This document shows, in pieces, positions 24,463 through 34,096 of a stretch of 64,000 bases of DNA; positions within the stretch are counted from its first letter, which is position 1, and each line of letters begins with the position of its first letter. The translations under genes were made by a program, and so were the position numbers. Origin of the DNA: Bradyrhizobium hereditatis. Lineage in GTDB: Bacteria > Pseudomonadota > Alphaproteobacteria > Rhizobiales > Xanthobacteraceae. The stretch spans positions 281,501 through 345,500 of the forward strand of contig NZ_JAGKJK010000005.1 of assembly GCF_020329435.1 (NCBI RefSeq), written 5' to 3'. The notes beneath the pieces were generated by a model. The model was not told the origin of the DNA. It did no database searches and was given only the letters and a program-made list of their open reading frames with translations.

Positions 24463-25539
24463 ATGCGTGCGATTAGGACCAACGCTATCCGCTTTCGTCT
24501 CAGCGTTCTCCTGGCTTTCATAGCCAGCCTGTGCGTGATGGCTGGCCTCACCGCGAATGGCGTCTCGGCCGCAGACGAACCCCGGCCTCCGCTTGCGATC
24601 CAGTTTTCGCTCGATCGCCCGATCGATGCCGCAGCGGCGCCATTCGTGATGGCCGCCGCGGGCGGCCTGTTCAGCGCCGAAGCGCTGGCGGTCACAACCA
24701 ACATTGCCAGCGGATCATCGGATGCGATTGCGCGTGTTGCCGCAGGCACCAGCGACTTCGCCCTGGTCGACATCAACGCCTTGATGCGGTTTCGCGACAA
24801 GGACAAGCAGGGAGGCCCCCGGATCAAGGCGGTGTTCATGCTGTTCAACAAGGCGCCCTACGCCATTATCGCCCGCAAGAGCCGCGGCATCCGGATGCTT
24901 TCGGACATCGAGGGCAAGACGCTCGGCGTGGCCGAAGGCGACCTCTCCGTCCGGCTGTGGCCGGCGGTGGCGCACCAGAACGGAATTAAGATCAAGAACG
25001 TCAAGCAGAGCAGCATCAGCGCCGCGGTGCGCGAGCCGATGCTGTCGGCGGGCCAGATCGATGCCGTGACCGGATTCTCCTATCTCTCGGCGATCAATCT
25101 GCGGGACCGCGGCGTGCCGGCCGACGATCTGGCGGTGCTGAAATTCGCCGACTATGGCTGCGAGGCCTATGGTTTCGCTGTTATCGTCAATCCGGCGCTG
25201 GCGGCCGCCAAGCCCGAGGCGGTGAAGGGATTTGTGCGCGGCGTGATCGGCGGGTTGAACCTGACGATCAAGGACCCGGCCGGCGCCGCGGCCGAAGTTG
25301 CCAATCGCATGGACGGCGGATCGAAGGACCTTGAGCTCGAACGCCTGCAAACCATCCTGCGTGACAACATCCTGACCAGCGAAGTGAGACGCAACGGCGT
25401 CGGCGCAATCGATCCGGCGCGATTCGAGCGTTCGATCGACCAGGTCGGGGAAGATTTCAAGTTCCAGAAGCGGCCGCAGGCGTCGGACATTTTCGACGAC
25501 CAGTTTCTGCCGCCGCTCAACGGGCGGCTGGTTAATTGA
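24463..25539 (+). CDS. NMT1/SsuA-type periplasmic binding protein
   Basis: 358 residues. A signal peptide ends near VSAAD (about residue 37). The NMT1-like type II fold shows FVMAAAGGLFSAEALAV, SSDAIARVAAGTSDFALVD and LSDIEGKTLGVAEGD. Family members bring nitrate, sulfonates, riboflavin precursors or thiamine precursors to an ABC importer. No permease or ATPase gene is adjacent, so the ligand is unknown. Confidence 0.82.
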   Translation: MRAIRTNAIRFRLSVLLAFIASLCVMAGLTANGVSAADEPRPPLAIQFSLDRPIDAAAAPFVMAAAGGLFSAEALAVTTNIASGSSDAIARVAAGTSDFALVDINALMRFRDKDKQGGPRIKAVFMLFNKAPYAIIARKSRGIRMLSDIEGKTLGVAEGDLSVRLWPAVAHQNGIKIKNVKQSSISAAVREPMLSAGQIDAVTGFSYLSAINLRDRGVPADDLAVLKFADYGCEAYGFAVIVNPALAAAKPEAVKGFVRGVIGGLNLTIKDPAGAAAEVANRMDGGSKDLELERLQTILRDNILTSEVRRNGVGAIDPARFERSIDQVGEDFKFQKRPQASDIFDDQFLPPLNGRLVN

Positions 25540-25569
25540 GCGGGTGGTCTCGTCTTCCGTCGGTGCTCC

Positions 25570-25757
25570 GGGCTTACCCCTCTCCCCAACCCTCCCCCGC
25601 AAGGGGGGAAGGAGCCTGATCGGCGTGCTCACCTCACTGCGCACAACGGCTGCTCACCTTGCATCGCGGCTCCTCTGCGCCGCGAGGACGCGTCAGGCGA
25701 GCATTGGCGGTAGGGTTCCCTCCCCCCTTGCGGGGGAGGGTTAGGGAGAGGGGTGCC
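25570..25757. repeat. Intergenic inverted repeat element
   Basis: CCCCTCTCCCCAACCCTCCC near 25577 pairs with GGGAGGGTTAGGGAGAGGGG near 25735, with inner CCCCCGCAAGGGGGG and CCCCTTGCGGGGGA also complementary. Total length about 190 bp. This is a widespread rhizobial intergenic palindromic element; it fills the gap before the ndvA-like gene. A related short element lies at 50560-50712. Confidence 0.75.
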
Positions 25758-25857
25758 GCTTGCTCAGGCAGTTGACGAGTGCGGTTACCTCACTATTCGT
25801 CGTCGTCGATCCCTGTTTACAATGCGCAACTGATTTTCGCTTCGCGAGTTTCCACGC

Positions 25858-27636
25858 ATGTCTATGGTTCGCCTTTACACCCGCGTCCTCGAATTGCTCG
25901 GCAAGGAGGCGCGGTTGGGCTGGATTCTCGCCGTCGCCAACCTGTTGCTCGCCGGCGCCCAGTTTGCCGAGCCGGTGCTGTTCGGCAAGATCGTCGACGT
26001 GATGTCGGGGCGGCCGGTGACGGGCCTGTTGGCAACGGACTCACCGTGGCCCCTGCTGGCGGCCTGGGTCGCCTTCGGCCTGTTCACGATAGGCTGCGGT
26101 GCCACGGTGGCGCTCCATGCCGACAAGCTGTCGCATCGCCAGCGGCAGGCGGTGCTGACCGACTATTTCGAGCACATCATGCAGCTGCCGCTGACCTTCC
26201 ACACCGGCACGCATTCCGGCACGCTGATGAAAACCATGCTGAGCGGCACGGACGCCCTGTGGCGCGTATGGATTGGCTTTTTTCGCGAGCATTTTGCGGC
26301 GATCATGTCGCTCGTGGTGCTGCTGCCGCTGTCGCTCTACGTCAACTGGCGGCTGGCGATCCTGCTGTTCGCGCTCTGCATCGTCTTCACCCTCCTGACC
26401 ACGCTCGTGGTGCGGAAGACCTACGGCATGCAGGAGGAGGTCGAGCAGCATTACAGCGACCTCTCTGCCCGCGCCTCCGATGCACTCGGCAATGTGGCGC
26501 TGGTGCAAAGCTTCGTGCGCATCGAATCCGAGGTGCAGGGCCTGCGCTTCGTCGCCGACAAACTGCTGGCGGCGCAAATGCCGGTGCTGTCATGGTGGGC
26601 GACGGTCAGCGTGATCACCCGCGCCTCCACCACCATCACGGTTCTCGCGATCTTCACCGTCGGCATCGCGCTGCATCAGCGGGGTCTCACCTCCGTGGGC
26701 GAGATCGTGATGTTCGTCTCGTTTGCGACCATGCTGATCCAGAAGCTCGAGCAGGTGGTGAGCTTCATCAACAGCGTGTTCATGGAGGCGCCGCGCCTGC
26801 AGCAATTCTTCGACGTGCTGGACGCCGTGCCGGCGGTACGCGACCGGCCCGGCGCTGTGGACACCGGGCGGCTTTCCGGCCTTGTTGAATTCCACGACGT
26901 TTCGTTTTCCTATGACGGCAAGCGGCCTGCGGTCGAAGACGTCACATTTACCGCCCTGCCCGGCCAGACCATCGCCCTGGTCGGCCCGACCGGCGCCGGC
27001 AAATCGACCGCGATCGCGCTTCTGCATCGCGCCTTCGATCCGCAATCCGGCATCATCAAGATCGACGGCATGGATATCCGCGCGTTGAAGCTGACGGCGC
27101 TGCGGCGAAACATCGGCGTGGTGTTTCAGGAAGCGCTGCTATTCAATCGCTCGATCGCTGACAATCTGCTTGTCGGCAAGCCCGATGCAACCGAGGAGGA
27201 ACTGCGGCAGGCGGCCGCGCGCGCGCAGGCGCTTGAATTCATCGAGCGTGCGGAGAAGAAATTCGACACCCATGCCGGCGAGCGCGGCCGCATGCTGTCC
27301 GGTGGCGAGCGGCAGCGGCTGTCGATTGCGCGCGCGCTCTTGAAGGACCCGCCGATCTTGATCCTGGACGAGGCGACCAGCGCGCTCGACGCGGTCACCG
27401 AAGCCAAGGTGAACGCGGCGCTCGACGAGGTGATGAAAGGGCGAACCACCTTCGTGATCGCGCACCGGCTTTCAACCATCCGCAACGCCACCTGCATCCT
27501 TATGTTCGACAATGGCCGGGTGATCGAAAGTGGAACTTTTGATGAACTGGTCGCCAAGGGCGGGCGCTTTGCGGAACTCGCGAAGGCCCAATTCATGGTG
27601 CAGGAGAGCGCGCGCGCCGGAATCAAGGTCCAATAG
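25858..27636 (+). CDS. ndvA: Glucan exporter, ABC permease-ATPase fusion (NdvA/ChvA-like)
   Basis: 592 residues, the usual NdvA length. Six membrane helices (about 15-300) with [11 protein letters not shown] near the start precede the nucleotide-binding domain: Walker [11 protein letters not shown]-loop VVFQEALLF, signature LSGGERQR, Walker [13 protein letters not shown] and H-loop IAHRLST. It is a homodimeric exporter. Family similarity points to cyclic beta-glucan export to the periplasm, important for osmoadaptation and symbiosis in rhizobia; the exact substrate is inferred. Confidence 0.85.
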   Translation: MSMVRLYTRVLELLGKEARLGWILAVANLLLAGAQFAEPVLFGKIVDVMSGRPVTGLLATDSPWPLLAAWVAFGLFTIGCGATVALHADKLSHRQRQAVLTDYFEHIMQLPLTFHTGTHSGTLMKTMLSGTDALWRVWIGFFREHFAAIMSLVVLLPLSLYVNWRLAILLFALCIVFTLLTTLVVRKTYGMQEEVEQHYSDLSARASDALGNVALVQSFVRIESEVQGLRFVADKLLAAQMPVLSWWATVSVITRASTTITVLAIFTVGIALHQRGLTSVGEIVMFVSFATMLIQKLEQVVSFINSVFMEAPRLQQFFDVLDAVPAVRDRPGAVDTGRLSGLVEFHDVSFSYDGKRPAVEDVTFTALPGQTIALVGPTGAGKSTAIALLHRAFDPQSGIIKIDGMDIRALKLTALRRNIGVVFQEALLFNRSIADNLLVGKPDATEEELRQAAARAQALEFIERAEKKFDTHAGERGRMLSGGERQRLSIARALLKDPPILILDEATSALDAVTEAKVNAALDEVMKGRTTFVIAHRLSTIRNATCILMFDNGRVIESGTFDELVAKGGRFAELAKAQFMVQESARAGIKVQ

Positions 27637-27849
27637 CGCAGCGAGGCCGCCATCACGGTTCAGATACCGTCGAAATTGCGCCCATTTCGTCCACGATTAA
27701 GTTGTCAGGCCTCTGTTCTGGACCGGCAAGCCGGTATAGGTTTGCGCCCAGCCGCAATGCGACGGCACCGGACACGCTTGAAACCCGAACGCTAGATCTT
27801 ACGAGGACCTCCTTCTCGAAAGCAGGTCTCAGAGGACCGGAACGGAAAA

Positions 27850-29325
27850 GTGCATTTTCTTCGCCCGCTGCTTCGCCATTCGTCGGTAAACTGGATCTTC
27901 CCCTCGGTGGCACTTGTTTTGGCGGCGCTAGCCGTCGTGATGCCGCGCGCCGCGCAGGCCGAAGCGTTGCTGCTTGTGGAAGCCGACACCGGCAAGGTGC
28001 TGCAGGCCGACAACGCCACGATGCCTTGGTATCCCGCCTCGGTGACCAAGATCATGACCGCCTACGTCACGTTGAAGGCGGTGAAGGAAGGACGTCTGTC
28101 GCTCGACACGCTGCTCACGGTATCGCCGGTCGCTGCCGCGGAGTCGCCGTCCAAGATGGGTTTTCCTCCGGGCACCCAGGTCACCGTCGATAACGCGCTC
28201 AAGATGATGATGGTGAAGTCGGCCAACGACATGGCCGTGGTGCTCGCCGAGGGTGTCGGCGGATCGGTCGACGGTTTCTCTGCTATGATGAACCAGACCG
28301 CGCAAAAGCTCGGCATGACGCAGACGAGTTACGTCAATCCGAACGGCCTGCCGGCGGATGGACAGGTCACCTCGGCGCGCGATCTCGCGATCCTGGCGCG
28401 CGCCGTCATCCGCGACCTGCCAGAATACGAATACTTCATGCAGATTCCCTCGATCCGCTACGGGCGCAGGGTGACGCACAATTTCAACAAGCTGATCGGG
28501 CGCTATCCTGGCGCCGATGGTTTCAAGACCGGCTTCATCTGCGCCTCCGGCTACAATCTCGTCGCCTCCGCGACGCGCAACGGCAAGCGGCTGATCGCCG
28601 TCGTGCTCGGCGCATCCTCAGGGCACGCGCGGGCCGTGCGCGCCGCGCAACTGATGGAACGCGGCTTCGGCGGCAATGGGCTTAGCTGGCTGACGCCCGC
28701 GCTCGGCACCGTCGACAATCTCGTTCCGGTCAATGCAACGCCGCCGAATCTGCGCGAGGAGATGTGCAACGGCAAGCGCAAGCGGCCGGCCACCGACGAG
28801 GACGCGGATGTCGTCGCCTCGAACGGCAGCGCATCGACTGCCGAGAGCCCGGTTGCGTTCTTCAGCGCCGGCCTGCAGCCGCCGGTGGCCAAGCCTTCGG
28901 AATTGCTGGCCGGTCCGCCAGCGGCTTCCGAGCCGGTTCTGGTCTATACCGGGCCGACCAAGACAGGCGCCGCACTGATCGCGGCCGTTGCGGCAGAGGC
29001 CGAGAAGCAGGCATCGGCACAGCGCGGCAAGAAATCGAAGATTGCCGCGAAGAAGCCCGACGCCGCGGCGGCGCCCAAAGCCGAAGCTAACGCAAAGCCT
29101 GCTGCAGCCAAACCCGCCGCGGCCAAAACCGTTGTGATCAGGCACGCAAACGCGAAGCCGGAGGCTGTCGCCAAGCCGGCTGGCGCGGCCGAAAAGAAGT
29201 CGGCTCCCGCGGCCGACAAGAAGCCTGCCGCCAAGCCCACCGCCGTCGGCGACAAACCCGCGCCGAAGCCGGCCAAGCCGAACGCCGCTGCTAAACCCAA
29301 GGGCGAAACCAAACCGGCTGGTTAA
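27850..29325 (+). CDS. D-alanyl-D-alanine carboxypeptidase (S11 family) with long basic tail
   Basis: 491 residues. A signal peptide (cut after AQA) precedes the penicillin-binding domain with all three active-site motifs: SVTK (in PASVTKIMT), SAN (in KSANDMA) and KTG (in FKTGFICASG). It trims the terminal D-Ala from peptidoglycan peptides in the periplasm. The catalytic part ends near residue 300. The rest is Ala/Lys/Pro-rich (AAKPAAAKT, EKKSAPAAD), highly basic and histone H1-like, possibly binding peptidoglycan or anionic polymers. There is no ordinary PBP5 C-terminal domain. Confidence 0.88.
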   Translation: MHFLRPLLRHSSVNWIFPSVALVLAALAVVMPRAAQAEALLLVEADTGKVLQADNATMPWYPASVTKIMTAYVTLKAVKEGRLSLDTLLTVSPVAAAESPSKMGFPPGTQVTVDNALKMMMVKSANDMAVVLAEGVGGSVDGFSAMMNQTAQKLGMTQTSYVNPNGLPADGQVTSARDLAILARAVIRDLPEYEYFMQIPSIRYGRRVTHNFNKLIGRYPGADGFKTGFICASGYNLVASATRNGKRLIAVVLGASSGHARAVRAAQLMERGFGGNGLSWLTPALGTVDNLVPVNATPPNLREEMCNGKRKRPATDEDADVVASNGSASTAESPVAFFSAGLQPPVAKPSELLAGPPAASEPVLVYTGPTKTGAALIAAVAAEAEKQASAQRGKKSKIAAKKPDAAAAPKAEANAKPAAAKPAAAKTVVIRHANAKPEAVAKPAGAAEKKSAPAADKKPAAKPTAVGDKPAPKPAKPNAAAKPKGETKPAG

Positions 29326-29505
29326 CGCCCCGCGAAACCCGCGTAATTAGGCAGTTTTCCTGTCGTTCACGCGAACTATTCCAGATCGACCAAATGCGTC
29401 GATAGCGCGTAGCCGCTTGCCATCGGCGGCGGCATTCACAATACTGCCCAAAACAAGGCGCGCCCGGCCCAGAAACAACAGGGAAACAACCAGAGGGGAG
29501 AGACC

Positions 29506-31188
29506 ATGGAGCGGATCTGGCTCAAGCAATATCCGGCAGGCGTGCCAGCCGATATCGACGTCACACAGTACTCGTCGCTCGTCGAGCTGCTGGAAGAGAG
29601 CTTCAAGAAGTTCGCCGATCGCAAGGCGTTCATCTGCATGGACAAGTCGATCAGCTACCGCGACCTCGACGAGATGTCACAGGCGCTCGGCGCATATCTG
29701 CAGAGCAAGGGCCTACAAAAGGGCGCGCGCGTCGCGCTGATGATGCCGAACGTGCTGCAGTACCCGGTCTCGACCGCCGCCGTGCTGCGCGCCGGCTATG
29801 CGGTGGTGAACGTCAACCCGCTCTATACCCCGCGTGAGCTCGAGCATCAGCTCAAGGATTCCGGCGCCGAAGCGATCATCGTGCTGGAGAATTTTGCCAC
29901 CACTGTGCAGCAGGTGATCGCCAGAACGTCGGTCAAACACGTGATCGTCGGCAGCATGGGCGACCTACTCGGCTTCAAGGGCGTGATCGTCAACCTCGTG
30001 GTGCGCAAGGTGAAGAAGATGGTGCCGGCCTGGTCGCTTCCAGGCTCGGTCTCGTTCAACGAGGCACTCGGCGCCGGTCGCAGCATGAAGCTGAACAAGC
30101 CGCAGCTCACGCGCGACGACGTCGCCTTCCTGCAATATACCGGCGGCACCACCGGCGTCTCCAAGGGCGCGACGCTCTTACACAAGAACATTCTCGCCAA
30201 CGTGCTGCAGAACGACGCCTGGCTGCAGCCGGCGCTGAAGAAGCCGCCCCATGTCGACCAGCTCTTCATCGTCTGTGCGCTGCCGCTCTATCACATCTTC
30301 GCACTGACGGCGTGCTTCCTGATGGCGGTGCGGGCCGGCGGCGTCAACCTCCTGATCCCGAATCCGCGCGACATACCGGGCTTTATCAAGGAGCTGCAGA
30401 AGTACCAGGTCAACAGCTTCCCGGCGGTCAACACGCTCTACAATGCCCTGCTCAACGCACCCGGCTTCGACAAGGTCGACTTCTCCAAGCTGAAGACCTC
30501 CTTCGGCGGCGGCATGGCTACCCAGAAGCCGGTCGCGGAGAAATGGCTGAAGGTGACGGGCTGCGCGCTCTCGGAAGGCTATGGCCTGTCCGAGACCTCG
30601 CCGGTGCTGACCTGCAACCCCGCCGACACCGATGCGTTCTCCGGCTCGATCGGCATTCCCGTGCCGTCAACCTACATCTCGATCCGCGACGACGAAGGCA
30701 AGGAAGTGCCGCTCGGCCAGCCCGGCGAGATTTGCGCCAAGGGCCCGCAGGTGATGGCCGGCTACTGGAACCGGCCGGAAGAGACCGCAAACGTCATGAC
30801 TGCGGACGGCTTCTTCCGCACCGGCGACATCGGCGTGATGGACGAGCGCGGCTACACCAAGATCGTCGACCGCAAGAAGGACATGATCCTGGTCTCGGGC
30901 TTCAACGTCTATCCGAACGAGATCGAAGAAGTGATTGCAAGCCATCCGGGCGTGCTGGAATGCGCGGTGATCGGCGTTGCCGACTCGAAATCGGGCGAGG
31001 CGGTGAAGGCGTTCATCGTCAAGAAGGACCCGAACCTCACCGCTGACGACGTCATCAAGCACTGCACCACGCAGCTCACTGCCTACAAGGTGCCCAAGCA
31101 GATTGAGTTCAGGACCGACCTGCCGAAGACCAATGTCGGCAAGATCCTGCGCCGCGAGCTGCGCGACGAGAAGAAGGCCGCGGCCTGA
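29506..31188 (+). CDS. fadD: Long-chain fatty acid-CoA ligase
   Basis: 560 residues, as in typical FadD. Motifs are YTGGTTGVSKGA (P-loop), GYGLSETSPV, FFRTGDIGVMDERGY, DRKKDMILVSGFNVYPNEIE and the catalytic lysine in TNVGKILRREL. It converts free fatty acids to acyl-CoA at the inner membrane for beta-oxidation or lipid synthesis. AGAGGGGAGA precedes the ATG. The downstream DUF924 gene begins 22 bp after the stop, likely cotranscribed. Confidence 0.92.
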   Translation: MERIWLKQYPAGVPADIDVTQYSSLVELLEESFKKFADRKAFICMDKSISYRDLDEMSQALGAYLQSKGLQKGARVALMMPNVLQYPVSTAAVLRAGYAVVNVNPLYTPRELEHQLKDSGAEAIIVLENFATTVQQVIARTSVKHVIVGSMGDLLGFKGVIVNLVVRKVKKMVPAWSLPGSVSFNEALGAGRSMKLNKPQLTRDDVAFLQYTGGTTGVSKGATLLHKNILANVLQNDAWLQPALKKPPHVDQLFIVCALPLYHIFALTACFLMAVRAGGVNLLIPNPRDIPGFIKELQKYQVNSFPAVNTLYNALLNAPGFDKVDFSKLKTSFGGGMATQKPVAEKWLKVTGCALSEGYGLSETSPVLTCNPADTDAFSGSIGIPVPSTYISIRDDEGKEVPLGQPGEICAKGPQVMAGYWNRPEETANVMTADGFFRTGDIGVMDERGYTKIVDRKKDMILVSGFNVYPNEIEEVIASHPGVLECAVIGVADSKSGEAVKAFIVKKDPNLTADDVIKHCTTQLTAYKVPKQIEFRTDLPKTNVGKILRRELRDEKKAAA

Positions 31189-31210
31189 ACGGGCTTTGCG
31201 GACTTCCGAC

Positions 31211-31864
31211 ATGACTGAGACGAACGTCGCGCCGGCCGACATTCTGGCGTTCTGGCGCGACGCCGGCCCCGATCGCTGGTACACGCGCGACGACGCGTTC
31301 GATGCCGAACTGCGCCGGCGCTATTTGGACCTGTGGCAGAAGGCGTCCGCCGGCGAATTGTCTTCATGGGAGGCGAGCGATGACGGCGCGCTGGCGCTGG
31401 TCATCGTGCTCGACCAGTTTCCCCGCAACATGTTCCGTGGCGATGCCAGGACCTATGCCAGCGACGGTCTCGCTCGCGAGGTGGCGCAGCGCGCGGTCGA
31501 GCGCGGCGTCGACGCGCGGATCGATCCTGCCTTGCGCGAATTCCTTTATCTGCCCTTCATGCATTCGGAGCAATTGCCGGACCAGCTACGCTGCATCGAG
31601 CTATCGCGCGCGGCCGGCCACGCCGAGAACCTGAAATGGGCCGAGCACCACGCCGACATCATCCGCCGCTTCGGGCGCTTTCCCCATCGCAACCGCCTGT
31701 TGGGCCGCGCCACCACGCCGGAAGAGCAGGCCTTCCTTGCTGAAGGGGTTTTTCGCCCTGATGACGCAAGCGTGACGGGCCGGCTGTTGCCGTTTCGGAC
31801 GCCGCGAATATTGTGCCGCCGAGCCGCAGCGGCTACAAAACAGCGCTCATTGAGGGAGAATTGA
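31211..31864 (+). CDS. DUF924 family protein with run-on C terminus
   Basis: 217 residues from MTETNVAPAD. DUF924 landmarks are ILAFWRDAGPDRWY, VLDQFPRNMFRG and LYLPFMHSEQ, then GRFPHRNRLLGRATTPEEQAFL. Members are all-helical, TPR-like and uncharacterised. The usual end comes shortly after EEQAFL; here about 37 extra residues (VTGRLLPFRTPRILCRRAA) read into the leader of the next gene, which suggests a lost stop or frameshift near 31750. Confidence 0.82.
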   Translation: MTETNVAPADILAFWRDAGPDRWYTRDDAFDAELRRRYLDLWQKASAGELSSWEASDDGALALVIVLDQFPRNMFRGDARTYASDGLAREVAQRAVERGVDARIDPALREFLYLPFMHSEQLPDQLRCIELSRAAGHAENLKWAEHHADIIRRFGRFPHRNRLLGRATTPEEQAFLAEGVFRPDDASVTGRLLPFRTPRILCRRAAAATKQRSLREN

Positions 31865-31866
31865 CG

Positions 31867-32352
31867 ATGACGATCCAAGTTGGCGACAAGCTGCCGGAAG
31901 CCAAATTTCGCGTGATGACGGCGGAAGGCCCGCAGGTCAAAACCACAGACGACATCTTCAAAGGCAAGAAGGTCGCCCTCTTCGCCGTGCCCGGCGCCTA
32001 TACCGGCACCTGCGACAAAATGCACCTGCCGAGCATCTTCCTCAACGCCTATGCCATCAAGGACAAGGGCGTCGACACCATCGCGATCGTCTCCGTCAAC
32101 GACGCCTTCGTCATGAACGCCTGGAAGCGCGAGACCGATCAGCGGGACGAGGCCGTATTCCTCGCCGACGGCAATGCCGACTTCACCAAGGCGATCGGCA
32201 TGGAGCTAGATGCCTCCGGCAACGGCCTCGGCCTCCGCTCCAAGCGCTATTCGATGCTGGTCGAAGACGGCGTGGTCAAGAAGCTCAACCTCGAGCCGGC
32301 GCCCGGCAAGGTCGAAGTCTCCGGCGGCGATACGCTGCTGGCGCAGCTTTGA
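31867..32352 (+). CDS. Peroxiredoxin, Prx5-like
   Basis: 161 residues from MTIQVGDKLPE, preceded by GAGGGAGAA. The peroxidatic motif PxxxTxxC is present as PGAYTGTC with Cys near residue 50, followed by HLPS, and the active-site Arg near the end (GLRSKRYSML). It reduces hydrogen and alkyl peroxides using glutathione/glutaredoxin or thioredoxin. The start follows the DUF924 stop by two bases. It converges on rnhA. Confidence 0.9.
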   Translation: MTIQVGDKLPEAKFRVMTAEGPQVKTTDDIFKGKKVALFAVPGAYTGTCDKMHLPSIFLNAYAIKDKGVDTIAIVSVNDAFVMNAWKRETDQRDEAVFLADGNADFTKAIGMELDASGNGLGLRSKRYSMLVEDGVVKKLNLEPAPGKVEVSGGDTLLAQL

Positions 32353-32397
32353 GCTGAGGCGCGTCGTAGCGCAACGAAGTCACCCCCAACAACGCTG

Positions 32398-32500
32398 TCG
32401 TCGCCCGGCTTGACCGGGCGATCCAGTACGCCGCGGCTTCTCCGTATTCTCAACGTCTCTGGAATACTTGATCACCCGCTTTTGCGGGTGATGACGGCCG
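32398..32500. repeat. Dispersed repeat, copy 1 (paired with 36083-36185)
   Basis: Begins with a small hairpin (CGCCCGGCTTGACCGGGCG), followed by ATCCAGTACGCCGCGGCTT, ACGTCTCTGGAATACT and a second hairpin (ATCACCCGCTTTTGCGGGTGAT). The same ordered blocks recur in the same orientation 3.7 kb away. Non-coding. Confidence 0.7.
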
Positions 32501-32515
32501 TTGGTTGTCTGGCAT

Positions 32516-32639
32516 TTCGTAGATGGGGTAACGGGCCCCGAGGCCTCCCAAGCCAGCCGCGCTAGCTACGGCGCAATGTGGTAGCGCGCGTCGCGCGGCT
32601 GGCTTGGGAGGCCTCGGGGCCCGTTACCCCATCTACGAA
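32516..32639. repeat. 47-bp perfect inverted repeat (124-bp palindromic element)
   Basis: Left arm 32516-32562 and right arm 32593-32639 are perfect reverse complements, with a 30-bp spacer that itself holds a GCTAC/GTAGC inner stem. Arms begin TTCGTAGATGGGGTAACGGG. The right arm ends 7 bp before the rnhA stop codon. It may form a DNA cruciform or a very long RNA hairpin acting as a bidirectional terminator between converging peroxiredoxin and rnhA; a MITE-like origin is also possible. Confidence 0.85.
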
Positions 32640-32646
32640 TTCGACA

Positions 32647-33111
32647 CTACTTCCCCACTCTCTCCTGTAGCCGCGCCATCGCCACGCCTTCGCGCGCCAG
32701 CTGATCGGCGCGCTCGTTTTCGGCGTGGCCGGCGTGGCCCCTGATCCAGTGCCAGCGCACCTGGTGCGGCTTCAGCGCGGCGTCGAGGCGCTGCCAGAGG
32801 TCGACGTTCTTGACCGGCTTCTTATCCGCCGTGCGCCAGCCGTTGCGCTTCCAGCCGTGAATCCAGCCGCTGATACCCTGACGGACATACTGGCTGTCGG
32901 TGGTGAGATCGACCACGCAGGGCTTCTTCAGCGCCTCCAGCGCCGAGATCGCGGCCATCAGCTCCATGCGGTTGTTGGTGGTATGCGGCTCGCCGCCCTT
33001 CAATTCCTTTTCCTTGTCGCCGAAGCGCAGGATCGCGCCCCAGCCGCCCGGCCCCGGATTACCCGAGCAGGCGCCATCGGTGAAAGCGGTGACGTGAGGC
33101 AATTCGTTCAA
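32647..33111 (-). CDS. rnhA: Ribonuclease HI
   Basis: 154 residues from a TTG start at 33111; no ATG fits the family length. Active-site residues are all visible: Asp in [10 protein letters not shown], Glu in NNRMELMAA, Asp in TTDSQYV, His and Asp in [13 protein letters not shown]. It cuts the RNA strand of RNA-DNA hybrids. The TTG overlaps the thrB stop (TTGA), so translation is coupled. The weak start and overlap suggest low, reinitiation-dependent output. Confidence 0.93.
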   Translation of the reverse strand: MNELPHVTAFTDGACSGNPGPGGWGAILRFGDKEKELKGGEPHTTNNRMELMAAISALEALKKPCVVDLTTDSQYVRQGISGWIHGWKRNGWRTADKKPVKNVDLWQRLDAALKPHQVRWHWIRGHAGHAENERADQLAREGVAMARLQERVGK

Positions 33112-34088
33112 GCGGCAAATCCGGGCTGGGTCAGGCCGTAATCGCGTACACTCGCGACGTTCTGGTGAAAGCGCAACTTGCGGACATATTCGAGCGGGTC
33201 CTTCGGCTTCACCAGCGCGCCCGGCGGCACGTTGAGGAAGTCGACCAGCCGCGTCAGCAGGAAGCGCAACGCCGAGCCGCGCGCCAATAGCGGCAGCAGC
33301 TCCTGCTCGGCCTCGGACAATGGCCGCTCGCGGCCATATGCATTGAGCAGCGCGCGTGCCTTGGTGACGTTGAAGGCATGATCCGGCTCGAAGCACCACG
33401 CATTCAGGCAGATCGCGACGTCATAGGCCAGGATATCGTTGCAGGAGAACGGGAAGTCGATCAGCCCCGACAGCCTGTCGCCGAGAAAGAAGACGTTGTC
33501 GGGAAACAGGTCGGCATGGATGACACCGAGCGGAAGATCTTTCGGCCAGTGCGCTTCGAGGTGATCGAGTTCGCGCGCGATGAAATCCTGCAGGCCAGGG
33601 GCGACGCTGTCGGCGCGCGGCGCGGCGACATCAAACAGCGGCCGCCAGCCCTCGACCGACAGCGGGTTCTTGCGGAACATCGGGAAGTCGCGGCCCGCCA
33701 GATGCATTTTTGCGAGCGCCTCGCCGACACCGCCGCAATGCGTGACATTGGGCCGCCGCGGCCACATGCCCTCGAGGAAATTGATGACCGCCGCGGGCCG
33801 TCCGGCCAGTTCGCTATAGACCTCGCCGTTGCGGTTTCTGGCGGGCTGGGGGCAGCGCACGCCGCGTTCGGCCAGATGCGCCATCAGCGAAAGGAAATAC
33901 GGCAAATCGTCCACCGCAACGCGCTTCTCATACAGCGTGAGGATGAACGCGCCCTTGCTGGTGTGAACCAGGAAGTTGGAATTTTCGACGCCCTCGGCGA
34001 TGCCCTTATAAGAGAGCAGCTCGCCGATGTCGTAGCCCTTGAGGAACTCCGCGAGGTCTTCGGCGGCGACGTCGGTGTAAACCGCCAT
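33108..34088 (-). CDS. thrB: Homoserine kinase (APH-fold type)
   Basis: 326 residues. The protein-kinase-like fold shows the catalytic motif [13 protein letters not shown] and the DFG-like [11 protein letters not shown]-terminal [12 protein letters not shown] is family-typical. It phosphorylates homoserine for threonine synthesis and is unrelated to the GHMP-type ThrB. It lies between ispH and rnhA, a conserved alphaproteobacterial order, 8 bp after ispH. Confidence 0.93.
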   Translation of the reverse strand: MAVYTDVAAEDLAEFLKGYDIGELLSYKGIAEGVENSNFLVHTSKGAFILTLYEKRVAVDDLPYFLSLMAHLAERGVRCPQPARNRNGEVYSELAGRPAAVINFLEGMWPRRPNVTHCGGVGEALAKMHLAGRDFPMFRKNPLSVEGWRPLFDVAAPRADSVAPGLQDFIARELDHLEAHWPKDLPLGVIHADLFPDNVFFLGDRLSGLIDFPFSCNDILAYDVAICLNAWCFEPDHAFNVTKARALLNAYGRERPLSEAEQELLPLLARGSALRFLLTRLVDFLNVPPGALVKPKDPLEYVRKLRFHQNVASVRDYGLTQPGFAA

Positions 34089-34096
34089 GAGGAACC

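Noticed and set aside
24715..25644. 309-codon minus-strand ORF
   Set aside because: Antisense to the NMT1-type binding protein and reads into a palindromic repeat.
25540..25857. Possible insertion sequence before the ndvA-like gene
   Set aside because: There are inverted repeats but no transposase ORF; it is better explained as a common intergenic palindromic element.
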